Of a DNA stretch of 64,000 nt, positions 37,374-46,314 are shown piece after piece. The stretch is from Oligoflexia bacterium. Lineage in GTDB: Bacteria; Bdellovibrionota; Bacteriovoracia; Bacteriovoracales; Bacteriovoracaceae. Under the pieces are notes generated by a model. That model searched no databases. It worked only from the letters and a program-made list of their open reading frames with translations, and had not been told where the DNA came from. The translations under genes and the position numbers were made by a program. Numbering within the stretch: the first letter of the stretch is position 1; every line of letters starts with the position of its first letter. The stretch is taken from contig JADGAN010000009.1 in assembly GCA_015231955.1 (NCBI GenBank), positions 1-64,000 of the forward strand, read 5' to 3'.

Positions 37374-39433
37374 CCATTTTCTTCCTCCTTATCTTGATCT
37401 TCACTTAAGAAAAGCTTTATCTCTGCTAATTTTTTTATCTCATCACGCAGCTTGGCCGCCTCTTCAAAACGCAACTTTCTCGATAACAGTTGCATCTTCT
37501 TTTTCATTTCTAAAATCTTTTCATCAAGAGCTCTCTGATCTCTTCCCTTAAGAGGCGCAAGCTCGCCCCCTCTTTTAAGCGAACTTCTTCCCTCCACTAT
37601 TCCCTCTACAATCTCATCATCAAGCTTTAGCGCCTCAATAATTCCGCCTCCAATCTTCTTACGAATACTCGTTGGAATCACTCCATGTTTTTGATTATGA
37701 CTCTCCTGAATTTTTCGTCGCCTCTTTGTCTCCTCAATTGCCACCCTCATTGAATTTGTCATCACATACGAATACAAAATCACTCGTCCCTCTTGATTGC
37801 GTGCGGCCCTACCCATAATCTGAATCAAGGAGCGTGTCGATCGCAAATACCCTTCCTTATCTGCATCCAAAATCCCAATCAGCGCCACCTCAGGCAGATC
37901 GAGCCCCTCTCGCAAAAGATTAATTCCCACTAACACATCAAAATGACCCAAGCGTAAATCTCGCAAAATCTTTACACGCTCAATCGTATCAATATCTGAA
38001 TGCAGATAGCGCACTCTCACTCCTGCACTGGTATAGTATGTCGTAAGCTCCTCCGCCAATCGCTTGGTAAGTGTCGTTACCAACACCCGCTCTCCCTTCT
38101 CAATCACCGCGCGTGCCGCCCCTAAAAAATCCTCCACCTGATGCTTGGCCGCTCTCACCTCTATCACCGGATCTAAAAGTCCCGTAGGCCGGATCAATTG
38201 TTCCACCAAAGCTTCAGCGCCTCCACACCTTTCAATCTCATAATCCCCAGGTGTAGCAGAAACATACAGCACCTTTCCCAGGCGCTCCCCAAACTCATCA
38301 AAACGCAAGGGGCGATTATCCAGCGCACTTGGCAGCCTAAATCCATGGCCCACTAGCGTCTCCTTGCGCGAACGATCTCCCGCATACATCCCTCGCACTT
38401 GCGGAAGCGCAATGTGCGACTCATCCACCACAATCAAAAAATCACGTTTGAAAAAATCGATGAGCGTCGGTGGCGCCTCTCCCGCTCTCCTTCCCGTCAA
38501 ATGCCGCGAATAATTTTCAATCCCAGGGCACATGCCCATCTCCTCCAGCATCTCAATATCGAGAAGCGTCCTCTGCTCCAACCTCTGCCGCTCCAAAAGT
38601 TTTTGCTCCCTCTCAAGTTCCCCGAGTCGCTCCCGCAACTCCACTTTAATACTATTAATGGCACTCTCCATCCGCTGTCTACTCACCACATAGTGAGATG
38701 AAGGATAGATCGTCATCCGTTGCAACTCCTCAATCACCGCCCCACGTAGTGGATCCACAATCGCCATCTCTTCCAAGAGATCACCAAAAAACTGCAGCCT
38801 CACCACCTTCGCATCCTCATCGGCAGGAAAAATCTCCACCATCTCCCCACGCACTCGAAAATTGCCTCTGGCAAAATCGATATCATTCCTCGTATACTGC
38901 ATGGCCACCAACTGCCGCAACAAATCTCCACGCTCATACTCTTCCCCCACAAAGAGCGTAAGCTTATGCGCCTGATACTCCTCCGGCGAACCAATCCCAT
39001 AAATACAACTCACCGACGCCACCACCAACACATCCTCGCGCTCCAGCAAACTCTTTGTCGTCGAATGCCTAAGCTTATCAATCTGCTCATTGATCGACGA
39101 ATCCTTCTCAATGTAAGTGTCTGTCGACGGTATATACGCCTCGGGCTGATAATAGTCATAATACGAAACAAAATACTCAACCGCATTGTCTGGGAAAAAT
39201 TGTCGAAACTCCGAATAGAGCTGTGCTGCTAGCGTCTTATTGGGCGCAAGCACCAATGTGCGCTTCTGAAGCTTTGCCACAACGTTGGCCACTGTAAATG
39301 TCTTCCCCGACCCCGTCACTCCCAAAAGCGTCTGCTCCCTCACACTATCACTCTCAAACGCCTTGCAAATTTTTTCAATCGCCTCGGGCTGATCTCCACT
39401 CGGTGCAAACTCTGATACAAGCTTAAACATCAT
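37370..39433 (-). CDS. uvrB: UvrABC excinuclease subunit UvrB
   Basis: Damage-verification helicase of nucleotide excision repair. [11 protein letters not shown] and Walker [13 protein letters not shown], beta-hairpin [16 protein letters not shown] in [31 protein letters not shown], motif [11 protein letters not shown], and a C-terminal UVR domain ([17 protein letters not shown]). 687 residues, normal. Starts next to the tRNA-Ser. Confidence 0.97.
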   Translation of the reverse strand: MMFKLVSEFAPSGDQPEAIEKICKAFESDSVREQTLLGVTGSGKTFTVANVVAKLQKRTLVLAPNKTLAAQLYSEFRQFFPDNAVEYFVSYYDYYQPEAYIPSTDTYIEKDSSINEQIDKLRHSTTKSLLEREDVLVVASVSCIYGIGSPEEYQAHKLTLFVGEEYERGDLLRQLVAMQYTRNDIDFARGNFRVRGEMVEIFPADEDAKVVRLQFFGDLLEEMAIVDPLRGAVIEELQRMTIYPSSHYVVSRQRMESAINSIKVELRERLGELEREQKLLERQRLEQRTLLDIEMLEEMGMCPGIENYSRHLTGRRAGEAPPTLIDFFKRDFLIVVDESHIALPQVRGMYAGDRSRKETLVGHGFRLPSALDNRPLRFDEFGERLGKVLYVSATPGDYEIERCGGAEALVEQLIRPTGLLDPVIEVRAAKHQVEDFLGAARAVIEKGERVLVTTLTKRLAEELTTYYTSAGVRVRYLHSDIDTIERVKILRDLRLGHFDVLVGINLLREGLDLPEVALIGILDADKEGYLRSTRSLIQIMGRAARNQEGRVILYSYVMTNSMRVAIEETKRRRKIQESHNQKHGVIPTSIRKKIGGGIIEALKLDDEIVEGIVEGRSSLKRGGELAPLKGRDQRALDEKILEMKKKMQLLSRKLRFEEAAKLRDEIKKLAEIKLFLSEDQDKEEENG

Positions 39434-39533
39434 AAAACCACGCTCCAGTTTTCTTAAAAAAGATTTTTACAAAATAGCACTTCTTCTCTAAGATGACCTT
39501 AAGTTTTCGATTCTTCAAAAAATCCACACAATC

Positions 39534-39624
39534 GGAGAGATGCCGGAGTGGTCGATCGGGCCGGTTTCGAAAACCGGTGTAGTACTTTGTACTACCTAGG
39601 GTTCGAATCCCTATCTCTCCGCCA
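39534..39624 (+). tRNA. tRNA-Ser(CGA)
   Basis: A 91-base gene including encoded CCA. Acceptor GGAGAGA (39534-39540) pairs with TCTCTCC (39614-39620); the anticodon stem CCGGT/ACCGG frames the loop TTCGAAA, anticodon CGA; a long variable arm (GTAGTAC/GTACTAC) is typical of tRNA-Ser; T-arm GGGTTCGAATCCC. It is at the border where accessory DNA begins, a common integration site. Confidence 0.95.
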
Positions 39625-39767
39625 TTCATAACATCTCATTTTCCATATCGCTAAAAATCTACACAAATCTTAATATTAACAATCAGTTGGACAATCAGGG
39701 GTTCTCTCGGTTCATCTCGTCTATATCACTGGAAATCACCCGAAATAACCCCTGTTGGATACACTTT

Positions 39768-39804
39768 GTAGGGACTCAGTCCCTACGGCTACAAAAGTCC
39801 CTAC
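39768..39804. repeat. GTAGGGAC palindrome with third copy (stretch 39625-39979)
   Basis: GTAGGGAC (39768-39775), TCA, GTCCCTAC (39779-39786) forms an 8-bp hairpin; a third copy GTCCCTAC lies at 39797-39804. On the minus strand just beside it a 20-codon open stretch beginning MPTKKKPSWIKFNF stops at a TAG. This may be the remnant of an element-encoded gene. No intact gene is visible in 39625-39979. Confidence 0.45.
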
Positions 39805-39949
39805 AGAAGTTTGTTGCGACTAAAGTTGAACTTGATCCAACTAGGTTTCTTCTTGGTCGGCATTGCCAATTTAATGACAGTTCATAAAGGCATTGTTTCC
39901 AAAATTATTTTTACAAGAATTTCAATTTTACAAATAATAAAAAAAACAA

Positions 39950-39965
39950 TGCTATCGCGATAGCA
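39950..39965. promoter_or_regulatory. 16-bp palindrome before the first island ORF
   Basis: TGCTATCGCGATAGCA is a perfect 16-bp palindrome ending 14 bases before the ATG at 39980, with AGGAGA between. A wider pair GCATTGTTT (39890-39898) and AAACAATGC (39944-39952) partly overlaps it. It is suited to an operator or to an mRNA hairpin that governs translation. Confidence 0.5.
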
Positions 39966-39979
39966 TAGGAGACAATGAA

Positions 39980-40399
39980 ATGAATTCAAGTATTAACTCA
40001 GAGTACATTTTGACTGAACTTTTTAAACTTCTTACCATTGAGTTTATACACCCTAACTTTGTGCATAAAATATTGAAAGTCATTGTGGCATATCTGACTT
40101 TAAAAGGTAGAAGCATGTATGATGACGAAGAAATAAGAAGCATTGTCCATTCATTGCAAAATAACTATACGTTAAAAGATGATAAAGAATATATCCAAGA
40201 AGAACTATCCCCTATTCTTGTTTCAGAGGTAGGGTTAACACAGGATGAAGCATTGATTTGTCATTCTTATATAGTGATTGTCTTCCTTCAACTGGGGATT
40301 GCAATGAAAAAAAATATCTCGCCCCTAGAACGAGACATTGAGTGCCATCTGGTTTTTGTAAAGTGCTCGGAAGAAACATCAATAGAAAAAACTGAATAG
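39980..40399 (+). CDS. Hypothetical protein, 139 aa
   Basis: Not recognised. Mostly helical and acidic, with no signal peptide; a hydrophobic stretch near residue 110 (SYIVIVFLQLGIAM) could be buried or membrane-bound. AGGAGA ribosome site lies a few bases downstream of a perfect palindrome. It is the first gene in the island and is alone on its strand, next to a convergent radical-SAM remnant. Confidence 0.6.
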   Translation: MNSSINSEYILTELFKLLTIEFIHPNFVHKILKVIVAYLTLKGRSMYDDEEIRSIVHSLQNNYTLKDDKEYIQEELSPILVSEVGLTQDEALICHSYIVIVFLQLGIAMKKNISPLERDIECHLVFVKCSEETSIEKTE

Positions 40400-40580
40400 G
40401 CTTAACACTACTAAGAAAATGCTCCTCACCGAAAGTTAATGTCGAAAGTAATCTTGAACAATCTAATTGGCTTTGTTTTGGAGTTTTAGAGAATTTATAC
40501 CCACTCTAATCCCCAGCTATATCTCAGAAAACCCATTTGCATAGTCAATGCAGATCAATTTAAATCTATAATTAAAGACC

Positions 40581-40858
40581 CTACAACTTAGATTGCATGT
40601 GTCTAGCATCTGTGACATCAGCACATCTAGCAGTCCTACCTAAAATATCCCCGCTCATAAATAGGGCCTCTCCTCTACATCCACCAGCACACTTTTTATT
40701 GGAGCTACAACTACCACACCCATCCATATCAGTGACTGGCCTTTTAAGTAGCTCTCTTAGGCTTAGGAATTGAGGTGATATTGACCAAAGATCTATCAAG
40801 GAATCAGTAACAACGTTTCCTATCTTAGTTTGCTCAAAGGTCATGGAGGTACAACACT
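40581..40858 (-). pseudogene. SPASM-domain fragment of a radical SAM enzyme
   Basis: The frame reads CCTSMTFEQTKIGNVVTDS then GCGSCSSNKKCAGGCRGEA and a final RCADV. This Cys spacing (CxxCxxxxxCxxxC...C) and IGNV.. DSL.D.W pattern are the C-terminal auxiliary Fe-S (SPASM) domain of peptide- or sugar-modifying radical SAM enzymes. The CxxxCxxC core domain is absent, and a stop lies just upstream in frame. So it is a 5'-truncated remnant, different from the intact radical SAM gene at 48768. Confidence 0.7.
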
Positions 40859-40898
40859 GTTCTCAGTTTTCCTTGGAGAGAAGCATCTTGTTAAGTCT

Positions 40899-42092
40899 TT
40901 ATTTCAGGTCATTTACGATATCATCAACAATATTAACTACCCCGCTATTTTTAATTGAAAAATGATCTTGGGTCAGCTTTGATGGGGACGAATAAATAAA
41001 ATCAAAAACATCTTGTATTAACCGATCCTGTTCATCAGTAGAGTTTAAAAAGAATTCAAGACATTCACTATTCTTAGCAATCCCTTCCATTTCAGGCAAT
41101 CCCTCTGGAATTAATGGATATCCTCGATTGCTTTCCCAGTTGAAAAAATTAATTTGGTCTAAGTTGTCTTGATAGATTCGAAGCTGCAATGCCTGCGAAT
41201 AATTTTGAGGAGGTAGAAAGAAAACATCTTTTTCATAATAACACATTTCATAAAAGGTCGTGATCCCCGATCCAGCGATCACTTTATCTGCACTGGCCAT
41301 TAATGATAAAAATTCGAATTTATCAAATACATCAATAGTTAAATTTTTAAAACCTGAGTAATTGTTTTTTAAAAATTCAATAGTATTCCCGCCACCTGCT
41401 ACTATGAATTCGTGCTTAGAAAAATCTTTGTGGGTGACAAGAGAATTCATGAAACATTGGCAAAATTTTGATGTTTTACTATAGATATTATCGATGCCTC
41501 CAAATGTAATAAGATTTATAGGTCTTTTGTTTTCCGATAGTTCAGGTTGAGGGTTAGGCATATCTATGGGAATCAAGGGAGGCACTACCTTTGGATTGTT
41601 AACCTTTTCACTGAACTTTTCCAATGCCTCTTTAGTTCCAAAAAAATCTTGAATATAATACGTATCAACGGTATTAAAATCGGCCAGCAGTTTATCCCAC
41701 ATCCAAAACAAGGTATCGATATATATTTTTTTTATAGGGATATCTTGCAAATATTTAATCGAATTAGGATTTGTGTTTGAAATATAGAGTGAGCAATTTT
41801 CGATCAATGATCTGTGCTGAGACAACTCTTCGGTACTAGTGGTATTGCACTCTATCACCTCATCAAATAAATTACTTTTTTGACCTAATTGGAGAGAAGT
41901 TAGAGTGCCCAACAGGACAAATCTATATTGGGGATCAACCTTTTTTCTAAGTTCTTTTGCAAGTGACAATGTGGTTGATATAGGTCCAAAACAAAAAGGT
42001 TCAGCATCAAATATAATCGTCTTTTGTGTTTTATAATTATTTGGTAAAAAAAATATCATTTGTGAATCTTTAGGTTTAATCTCTTGAGTCAT
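40899..42092 (-). CDS. GT-B glycosyltransferase (MurG/GT28-like)
   Basis: 397 residues. The N-terminal half begins IIFDAEPFCFGPISTTLSLAKEL, a Rossmann-like acceptor domain; the C-terminal half has LITFGGIDNIY, EFIVAGGGNT, and MASADKVIAGSGITTFYEM with VFFLPP, the nucleotide-sugar loop of MurG-type enzymes. It probably transfers a sugar or joins a base to an activated sugar. It is the last intact gene of the biosynthetic operon and overlaps the gene before it by 17 bases. The substrate is not known. Confidence 0.7.
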   Translation of the reverse strand: MTQEIKPKDSQMIFFLPNNYKTQKTIIFDAEPFCFGPISTTLSLAKELRKKVDPQYRFVLLGTLTSLQLGQKSNLFDEVIECNTTSTEELSQHRSLIENCSLYISNTNPNSIKYLQDIPIKKIYIDTLFWMWDKLLADFNTVDTYYIQDFFGTKEALEKFSEKVNNPKVVPPLIPIDMPNPQPELSENKRPINLITFGGIDNIYSKTSKFCQCFMNSLVTHKDFSKHEFIVAGGGNTIEFLKNNYSGFKNLTIDVFDKFEFLSLMASADKVIAGSGITTFYEMCYYEKDVFFLPPQNYSQALQLRIYQDNLDQINFFNWESNRGYPLIPEGLPEMEGIAKNSECLEFFLNSTDEQDRLIQDVFDFIYSSPSKLTQDHFSIKNSGVVNIVDDIVNDLK

Positions 42093-42909
42093 TGGTGAGT
42101 TCCCGTGGTTGATGAAAAAATAAAAAATATTTCCGCTCCCATTGGAGATAAGAATTACTTGGGTTTTTTAAGTTATATTGTGGTGTAGGATGAAAGCTTT
42201 GTCCGATGCCTTCTTTTTGTAGCTTGTCTATTGATGAGTTAATTGATGTCTTCTGTAAAACTGTCCGTAAGGGAGCTGACCTGTTAGATCTGGTGTTAAA
42301 TCTATTTTCAGTTAAATTAATAACTCTATCGTGCGACAATCGTTCAAAAAGAGCACCGGATGAGGAAAAATTTTTGCTAGCAATTTTTTTTAATAATTCG
42401 AGTAAAGTATTATACTCATCTAAATCAGTATTGATATTTGAAAAAGCTATGGCACCACCACTGTTTATTAATTTCCGCCCATTAAATGAGATATAAGACC
42501 GATGTGCTTTTGAAATTTGTAATGAAAAATCATACTCACCATAGGACTGCGCCAGATCTAAAAAAATTTTAAATTGACTATTGTAATTGTAATATTTATT
42601 CAAAATAAGATCTACATTAGGATCAATATATCCTAGTGGATGTGCTAGCAGGAGCACGCATTGATGTTCATTGTATTGTTGAAGCAATTTCAATAGCTCT
42701 AATACATCTAGCTGACATGGAATAGAAGAAGATTCTGGAGAACAAACTGGATAAAAAAGAGGGATCCATCCAGCATTAATAACAGATTCACTCATCGCAT
42801 AGCAAATCCACTCAGGTAGCAAGCACACTCCATTACTTGAAATATTTTTCAGATCTTCAGTAAAAGCAAAGCGGACAGATGGATAATTCGTCTTCATTTT
42901 CTCTGTCAT
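42076..42909 (-). CDS. Short DegT/DnrJ-like PLP-fold protein
   Basis: 277 residues. A core resembles sugar aminotransferases: SVINAGWIPLFYPV, a VLLLAHPLGYIDPN segment, IFLDLAQSYGEYDF (family IED.AQ..G), and SYISFNGRKLINSGGAIAF, where Lys of GRKL is the candidate PLP Lys. It is about 100 residues shorter than family members and lacks the usual N-terminal substrate segment and much of the C-terminal domain. It could be inactive, a partner of the full-length aminotransferase at 45163, or act on a different carrier. Four-base overlap with the upstream gene. Confidence 0.5.
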   Translation of the reverse strand: MTEKMKTNYPSVRFAFTEDLKNISSNGVCLLPEWICYAMSESVINAGWIPLFYPVCSPESSSIPCQLDVLELLKLLQQYNEHQCVLLLAHPLGYIDPNVDLILNKYYNYNSQFKIFLDLAQSYGEYDFSLQISKAHRSYISFNGRKLINSGGAIAFSNINTDLDEYNTLLELLKKIASKNFSSSGALFERLSHDRVINLTENRFNTRSNRSAPLRTVLQKTSINSSIDKLQKEGIGQSFHPTPQYNLKNPSNSYLQWERKYFLFFHQPRELTNDSRD

Positions 42910-44342
42910 AATTTTGTAATCTCAAGGTGACATCTATCATTTGAGTGATTAGAAAATTGATCGTAGATAGCACTATTTCTCCCCCATAAATCAATGTAGA
43001 GACTTTTTCCAAGATCATCAGTTAGTCTTTCTTGCCATAAGGCCTCGACATGTTGCCTTAATGTATAGATTCCCAAGGAGTGCTTTTTACCTCTATCAGA
43101 GCAGCCCCATTTAACTGCAAACCATTTTCCTGACAGAGAAGTTCTCATCATTAATGAAAAGGCTTCGGGCCTATTATTGATGCTTGTAATAACAAGGGAA
43201 CAGTTTGCTGGGGAGTTATTGAAGAATGGTACATATTGAAGATCTTCTCTATTTAAGGATCTCATATTGCTCTTTTCTGTACTCTTCCAGCTATTGTCGT
43301 CAATTGCAAGTGCCTTTGAATAAAGTTCAAGTGCCCTCATGTCATTTGCAGAAGAGTATTCAGTTTTGAGATTAAGATCTTTCCAAGCTGAGCTATTTCT
43401 TGCAATAGTTCTCTTTAGTCGAGTAGGAAATGAAGCTACATATGACTCAAAACCAAGATTTTGTCTTATAATTATCTGAGGATTTTTCCAGCAATCAATG
43501 ATTCTTAGATTTATTTTTCCTTGTAATTCCAAATGTGTTATTTTTTTTAAAAACACACTTTCTTTGTTGATGTATTTGGCCCGTATTTTTATGCCAGCAC
43601 ATAGGTTGTTATTAAAGAATTCTATAAACGCATTTTCATATCCATCTAGGTTAAAATAAGAGTTTAGCAAGAGAGTATCTTTGCTTTCTTTGCTGAAAAG
43701 TATTTTTTCGTTTAAGCTGATTAGATCATCACTAGAGAATCTTGATTTAACACCGTCCGACCAGTTTTCTGTAAGAGTAATGTTGTCATGGTTCCTATCA
43801 GTAGCATATAGTAGATCCTCCAACATTATGCTGATATTATATTCAATAGATTTATCGGCGTTGATGATTTCAGATGTGCTGATTTTGTATGTTTGTAGCT
43901 TGAAATCATTATTTACTTCAAATAATCTCTCTTCTGGCAGAATATCAAAAGGATCCCTGGTGTTATTGCGTTGGATTTGATTAGATAGAGAGCATTGCAG
44001 CTGATAAAAACGAAAATAAGAGAATTTACTTGCTAAATTTTCTATCCACTTTAATTCGTCGTCATATACAAAAACACCATCGATAATAACAACATCAGGC
44101 GATTCTTCATTGAGTTTTATGGTAACGATATCGATTAGCTTTTTCGTAGTGCTATAAATTAAATCACGATCTAAATCTCTTGTGATGTTCAAAGAGGCCA
44201 AGACGTCATCCCAATGTACTGAGCTAACAGCAAGTGACTTATCTTGAAGTCCTTTTTTTAGCTCATTTGCAAGTGTAGTCTTCCCAACACCAGGAGGTCC
44301 ACTTATTGCAATTAAGCAAGAAGCTGATTTGACTGTTTCCAT
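42906..44342 (-). CDS. P-loop kinase fused to a GNAT/BioF2-like domain
   Basis: 478 residues. N-terminal domain (about 1-190): Walker A AISGPPGVGKTTLANEL, HWDD and VVIIDGVFVYDDE fit small-molecule kinases of the uridine-kinase/AAA_18 type. C-terminal domain (about 200-478): SWKDL, DDNSWKSTEKS and AFSLMMRTSLSGKWFAVKWG resemble BioF2/CelD-like GNAT acyltransferases. The combination is one I do not recall. In a natural-product operon it may phosphorylate and acylate an intermediate, or inactivate the end product. Overlaps both neighbours. Confidence 0.55.
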   Translation of the reverse strand: METVKSASCLIAISGPPGVGKTTLANELKKGLQDKSLAVSSVHWDDVLASLNITRDLDRDLIYSTTKKLIDIVTIKLNEESPDVVIIDGVFVYDDELKWIENLASKFSYFRFYQLQCSLSNQIQRNNTRDPFDILPEERLFEVNNDFKLQTYKISTSEIINADKSIEYNISIMLEDLLYATDRNHDNITLTENWSDGVKSRFSSDDLISLNEKILFSKESKDTLLLNSYFNLDGYENAFIEFFNNNLCAGIKIRAKYINKESVFLKKITHLELQGKINLRIIDCWKNPQIIIRQNLGFESYVASFPTRLKRTIARNSSAWKDLNLKTEYSSANDMRALELYSKALAIDDNSWKSTEKSNMRSLNREDLQYVPFFNNSPANCSLVITSINNRPEAFSLMMRTSLSGKWFAVKWGCSDRGKKHSLGIYTLRQHVEALWQERLTDDLGKSLYIDLWGRNSAIYDQFSNHSNDRCHLEITKL

Positions 44343-45169
44343 AGCTTCATAACCTCAGAAATAGATAGATCACCGAAGAGAGATCGGTAATAGTTGTTAA
44401 ATAATTCCTTGCTTTCATGGGAGGGAACAGCACGAGATTTTATTTGCAATTCTGTAGAGCGCAGTTCAATTTTATGATTGCGATTCCCCATGCACATTTC
44501 CTTTCCTTGTCTGTTGGGAGCAGGCAAGTAATGTACACTTTGTATGTTTGTGGCCATAGTCTTCTTAATTACAAGATTAATGGCCCTTTGCTGGGTTAAG
44601 TTTTCTACAAGTAAAACTTTTTTTTCTTCACCAATTATTTGTTGAAAAAACAATGGGTGATAAAGGGAAATGTTGCGGTAATAGACTTCAATCATTTGAT
44701 CTTTTTCAATTGTGCCATAGGGATAATCTGAAGATTTTTCTATCCCATAAAGACCATATAATTCAGATTCTTCAATGCAATTTTTCAATGATAAGCTAAT
44801 CTCATTCACTATGCTCTTAAATTGCCCATTTCCTGTATCAGCGATGATAATTTTAGGCAAGGAATGTCCTGTCTTTGTCAAAAGCGCATTGATACCATTT
44901 TTGAGGTATTCAATCATGGTTTTATAATCGGCCGACGTGGGGTCAAAAGACATTACATCCTTCATCAAATCAGACTCATAGGTTTGAATATATAACATCA
45001 GAGGTTTGTTGAAAATTGATGCTACCATAGCAGGGATCAGGCAATCGACTAAATCCTGCAGTTGTAAACGAAGTGGATTTCCCTTCGCAAAGCAGACACA
45101 AGGACCTCCCGCAATGAGATCAGCACTAATGGCATTTAAATTTCTTGCTGATAAGATAAGGTCTAGCAA
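44312..45169 (-). CDS. Class I aminoacyl-tRNA synthetase-like protein (TrpRS/TyrRS-like), signature motifs lost
   Basis: 285 residues. The layout resembles the TrpRS/TyrRS catalytic domain: a GNPLRLQLQDLVDCLIPAM stretch where HIGH-bearing segments lie, then KPLMLYIQTYESD, a central helical part, VLLVENLTQQRAINLVIKK where these enzymes have the (G)Q-D-Q-R region, and PAPNRQGKEMCMGNRNHKI where KMSKS and a following Asn lie. Both HIGH and KMSKS are degenerate and there is no anticodon-binding domain. In blasticidin S synthesis a TrpRS-type protein (BlsK, as I recall) joins leucine to the nucleoside. A similar ATP-dependent or tRNA-dependent aminoacyl transfer is my inference; homology rests on pattern only. 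Confidence 0.4.
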   Translation of the reverse strand: MLDLILSARNLNAISADLIAGGPCVCFAKGNPLRLQLQDLVDCLIPAMVASIFNKPLMLYIQTYESDLMKDVMSFDPTSADYKTMIEYLKNGINALLTKTGHSLPKIIIADTGNGQFKSIVNEISLSLKNCIEESELYGLYGIEKSSDYPYGTIEKDQMIEVYYRNISLYHPLFFQQIIGEEKKVLLVENLTQQRAINLVIKKTMATNIQSVHYLPAPNRQGKEMCMGNRNHKIELRSTELQIKSRAVPSHESKELFNNYYRSLFGDLSISEVMKLWKQSNQLLA

Positions 45170-46314
45170 AACAGACTCCTTAATTTTCTAGTAAGTAATG
45201 AAAAATCATCATCATCTAAGAGTATTGGTAGCGATATTCGCTCAGTGCAGATCTGATTGGAAACCGGACATATCTGTTGCTGAAGTGTCTTTAAACTCCA
45301 AGGGAATCCATCACCATATGGAGATAATCGCTGCTTGATTATAGGATTTTCCTGAAGGTTCCAATGAGTCCAATTTGAATGAGGAATTTTGTGTTGTCTG
45401 AAAACTTCAGCAACATTTATATCCTCAATCCATAAGGATACAAAATTATCAGAAGAAGCACGCTCAATGAAATGTACTTTCCCAGTTAGAATATTTTTTA
45501 TTTCGGTATATTTATCTTTTAGGCTTTTTTGAATATTAACTAGTTTTTCAAACTGAGCATTGATAACAGCAGAAGTTATATTGGTTGCCTTAGCGTTACC
45601 TCCAAAAAATGAATGTTCATTCCACAAAGGCAATCCATTATCTTTTCTTGAGCAACCATGGTCGGTATATTTTTTTGCATTATCAAATAAGTTCACGTCA
45701 TTGCCAATCAGCACGCCTCCTTCCCCTGAACTTAAAATCTTATTAGATTGAAAACTAAAACAACCTAGCTCTCCAAAAGTTCCTAGAAATTTATCCCCTG
45801 ATCTTGCTCCAAACGATTGAGAAGCATCTTCGATAAGGACAATGTCATTTTCTTTGCAGATATTGCTAATTTCCTGGATTTTACCTCCATGACCTTCAAG
45901 ATGTACAAAAATCACTGCTCTTGGTTTTGGATTGTTCTTTAAATAGTTACTGAGCATTATTGGGCATAGATGTCCTGATTTATCTACATCAATCATTATC
46001 GGAATTAATCCAACAGAGAGCACTGCATTTGCAGTGGCGATAAAGGAGATCCCTGGAATCAGCACAACATCCCCAATAACGGGTTTAGTTGCGACTATGG
46101 AAGCTTGAAGAGCAAAAGTAGCATTGGCCATAACCAATGAATGTGAGCATCCTAGGAAATTTGTTATCTTTCTTTCCAATTTGGCTGAGATGTTTTCTTC
46201 TTTTCCATACCGAAAAAGATCTCCAGAACTAACAATCTCCTTGGTAGCATCAATCTCACTAGCATCTATTTGAGATTGTCCTAAATAATATGGTAAGTGT
46301 TTAAACCCCTTCAT
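45163..46314 (-). CDS. DegT/DnrJ/EryC1/StrS-family PLP aminotransferase
   Basis: 383 residues, family length. FLGCSHSLVMANATFALQAS, VLIPGISFIATANAVL, IFVHLEGHGG, LIEDASQSFGA and the PLP Lys in FSFQSNKILSSGEGG are intact. These enzymes aminate keto-sugars or keto-amino acids in antibiotic, LPS and nucleoside pathways. The last residues (SRKDNGLPLWNEH, PILLDDDDF) are unremarkable. Starts within the end of the MFS gene, 14-base overlap. The likely substrate is a keto-sugar made by earlier enzymes of the operon. Confidence 0.92.
   Translation of the reverse strand: MKGFKHLPYYLGQSQIDASEIDATKEIVSSGDLFRYGKEENISAKLERKITNFLGCSHSLVMANATFALQASIVATKPVIGDVVLIPGISFIATANAVLSVGLIPIMIDVDKSGHLCPIMLSNYLKNNPKPRAVIFVHLEGHGGKIQEISNICKENDIVLIEDASQSFGARSGDKFLGTFGELGCFSFQSNKILSSGEGGVLIGNDVNLFDNAKKYTDHGCSRKDNGLPLWNEHSFFGGNAKATNITSAVINAQFEKLVNIQKSLKDKYTEIKNILTGKVHFIERASSDNFVSLWIEDINVAEVFRQHKIPHSNWTHWNLQENPIIKQRLSPYGDGFPWSLKTLQQQICPVSNQICTERISLPILLDDDDFSLLTRKLRSLFC

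Noticed and set aside
39687-39887. A 66-codon plus-strand frame next to the tRNA
   Set aside because: It spans the GTAGGGAC hairpin and shows no known domain or ribosome site.
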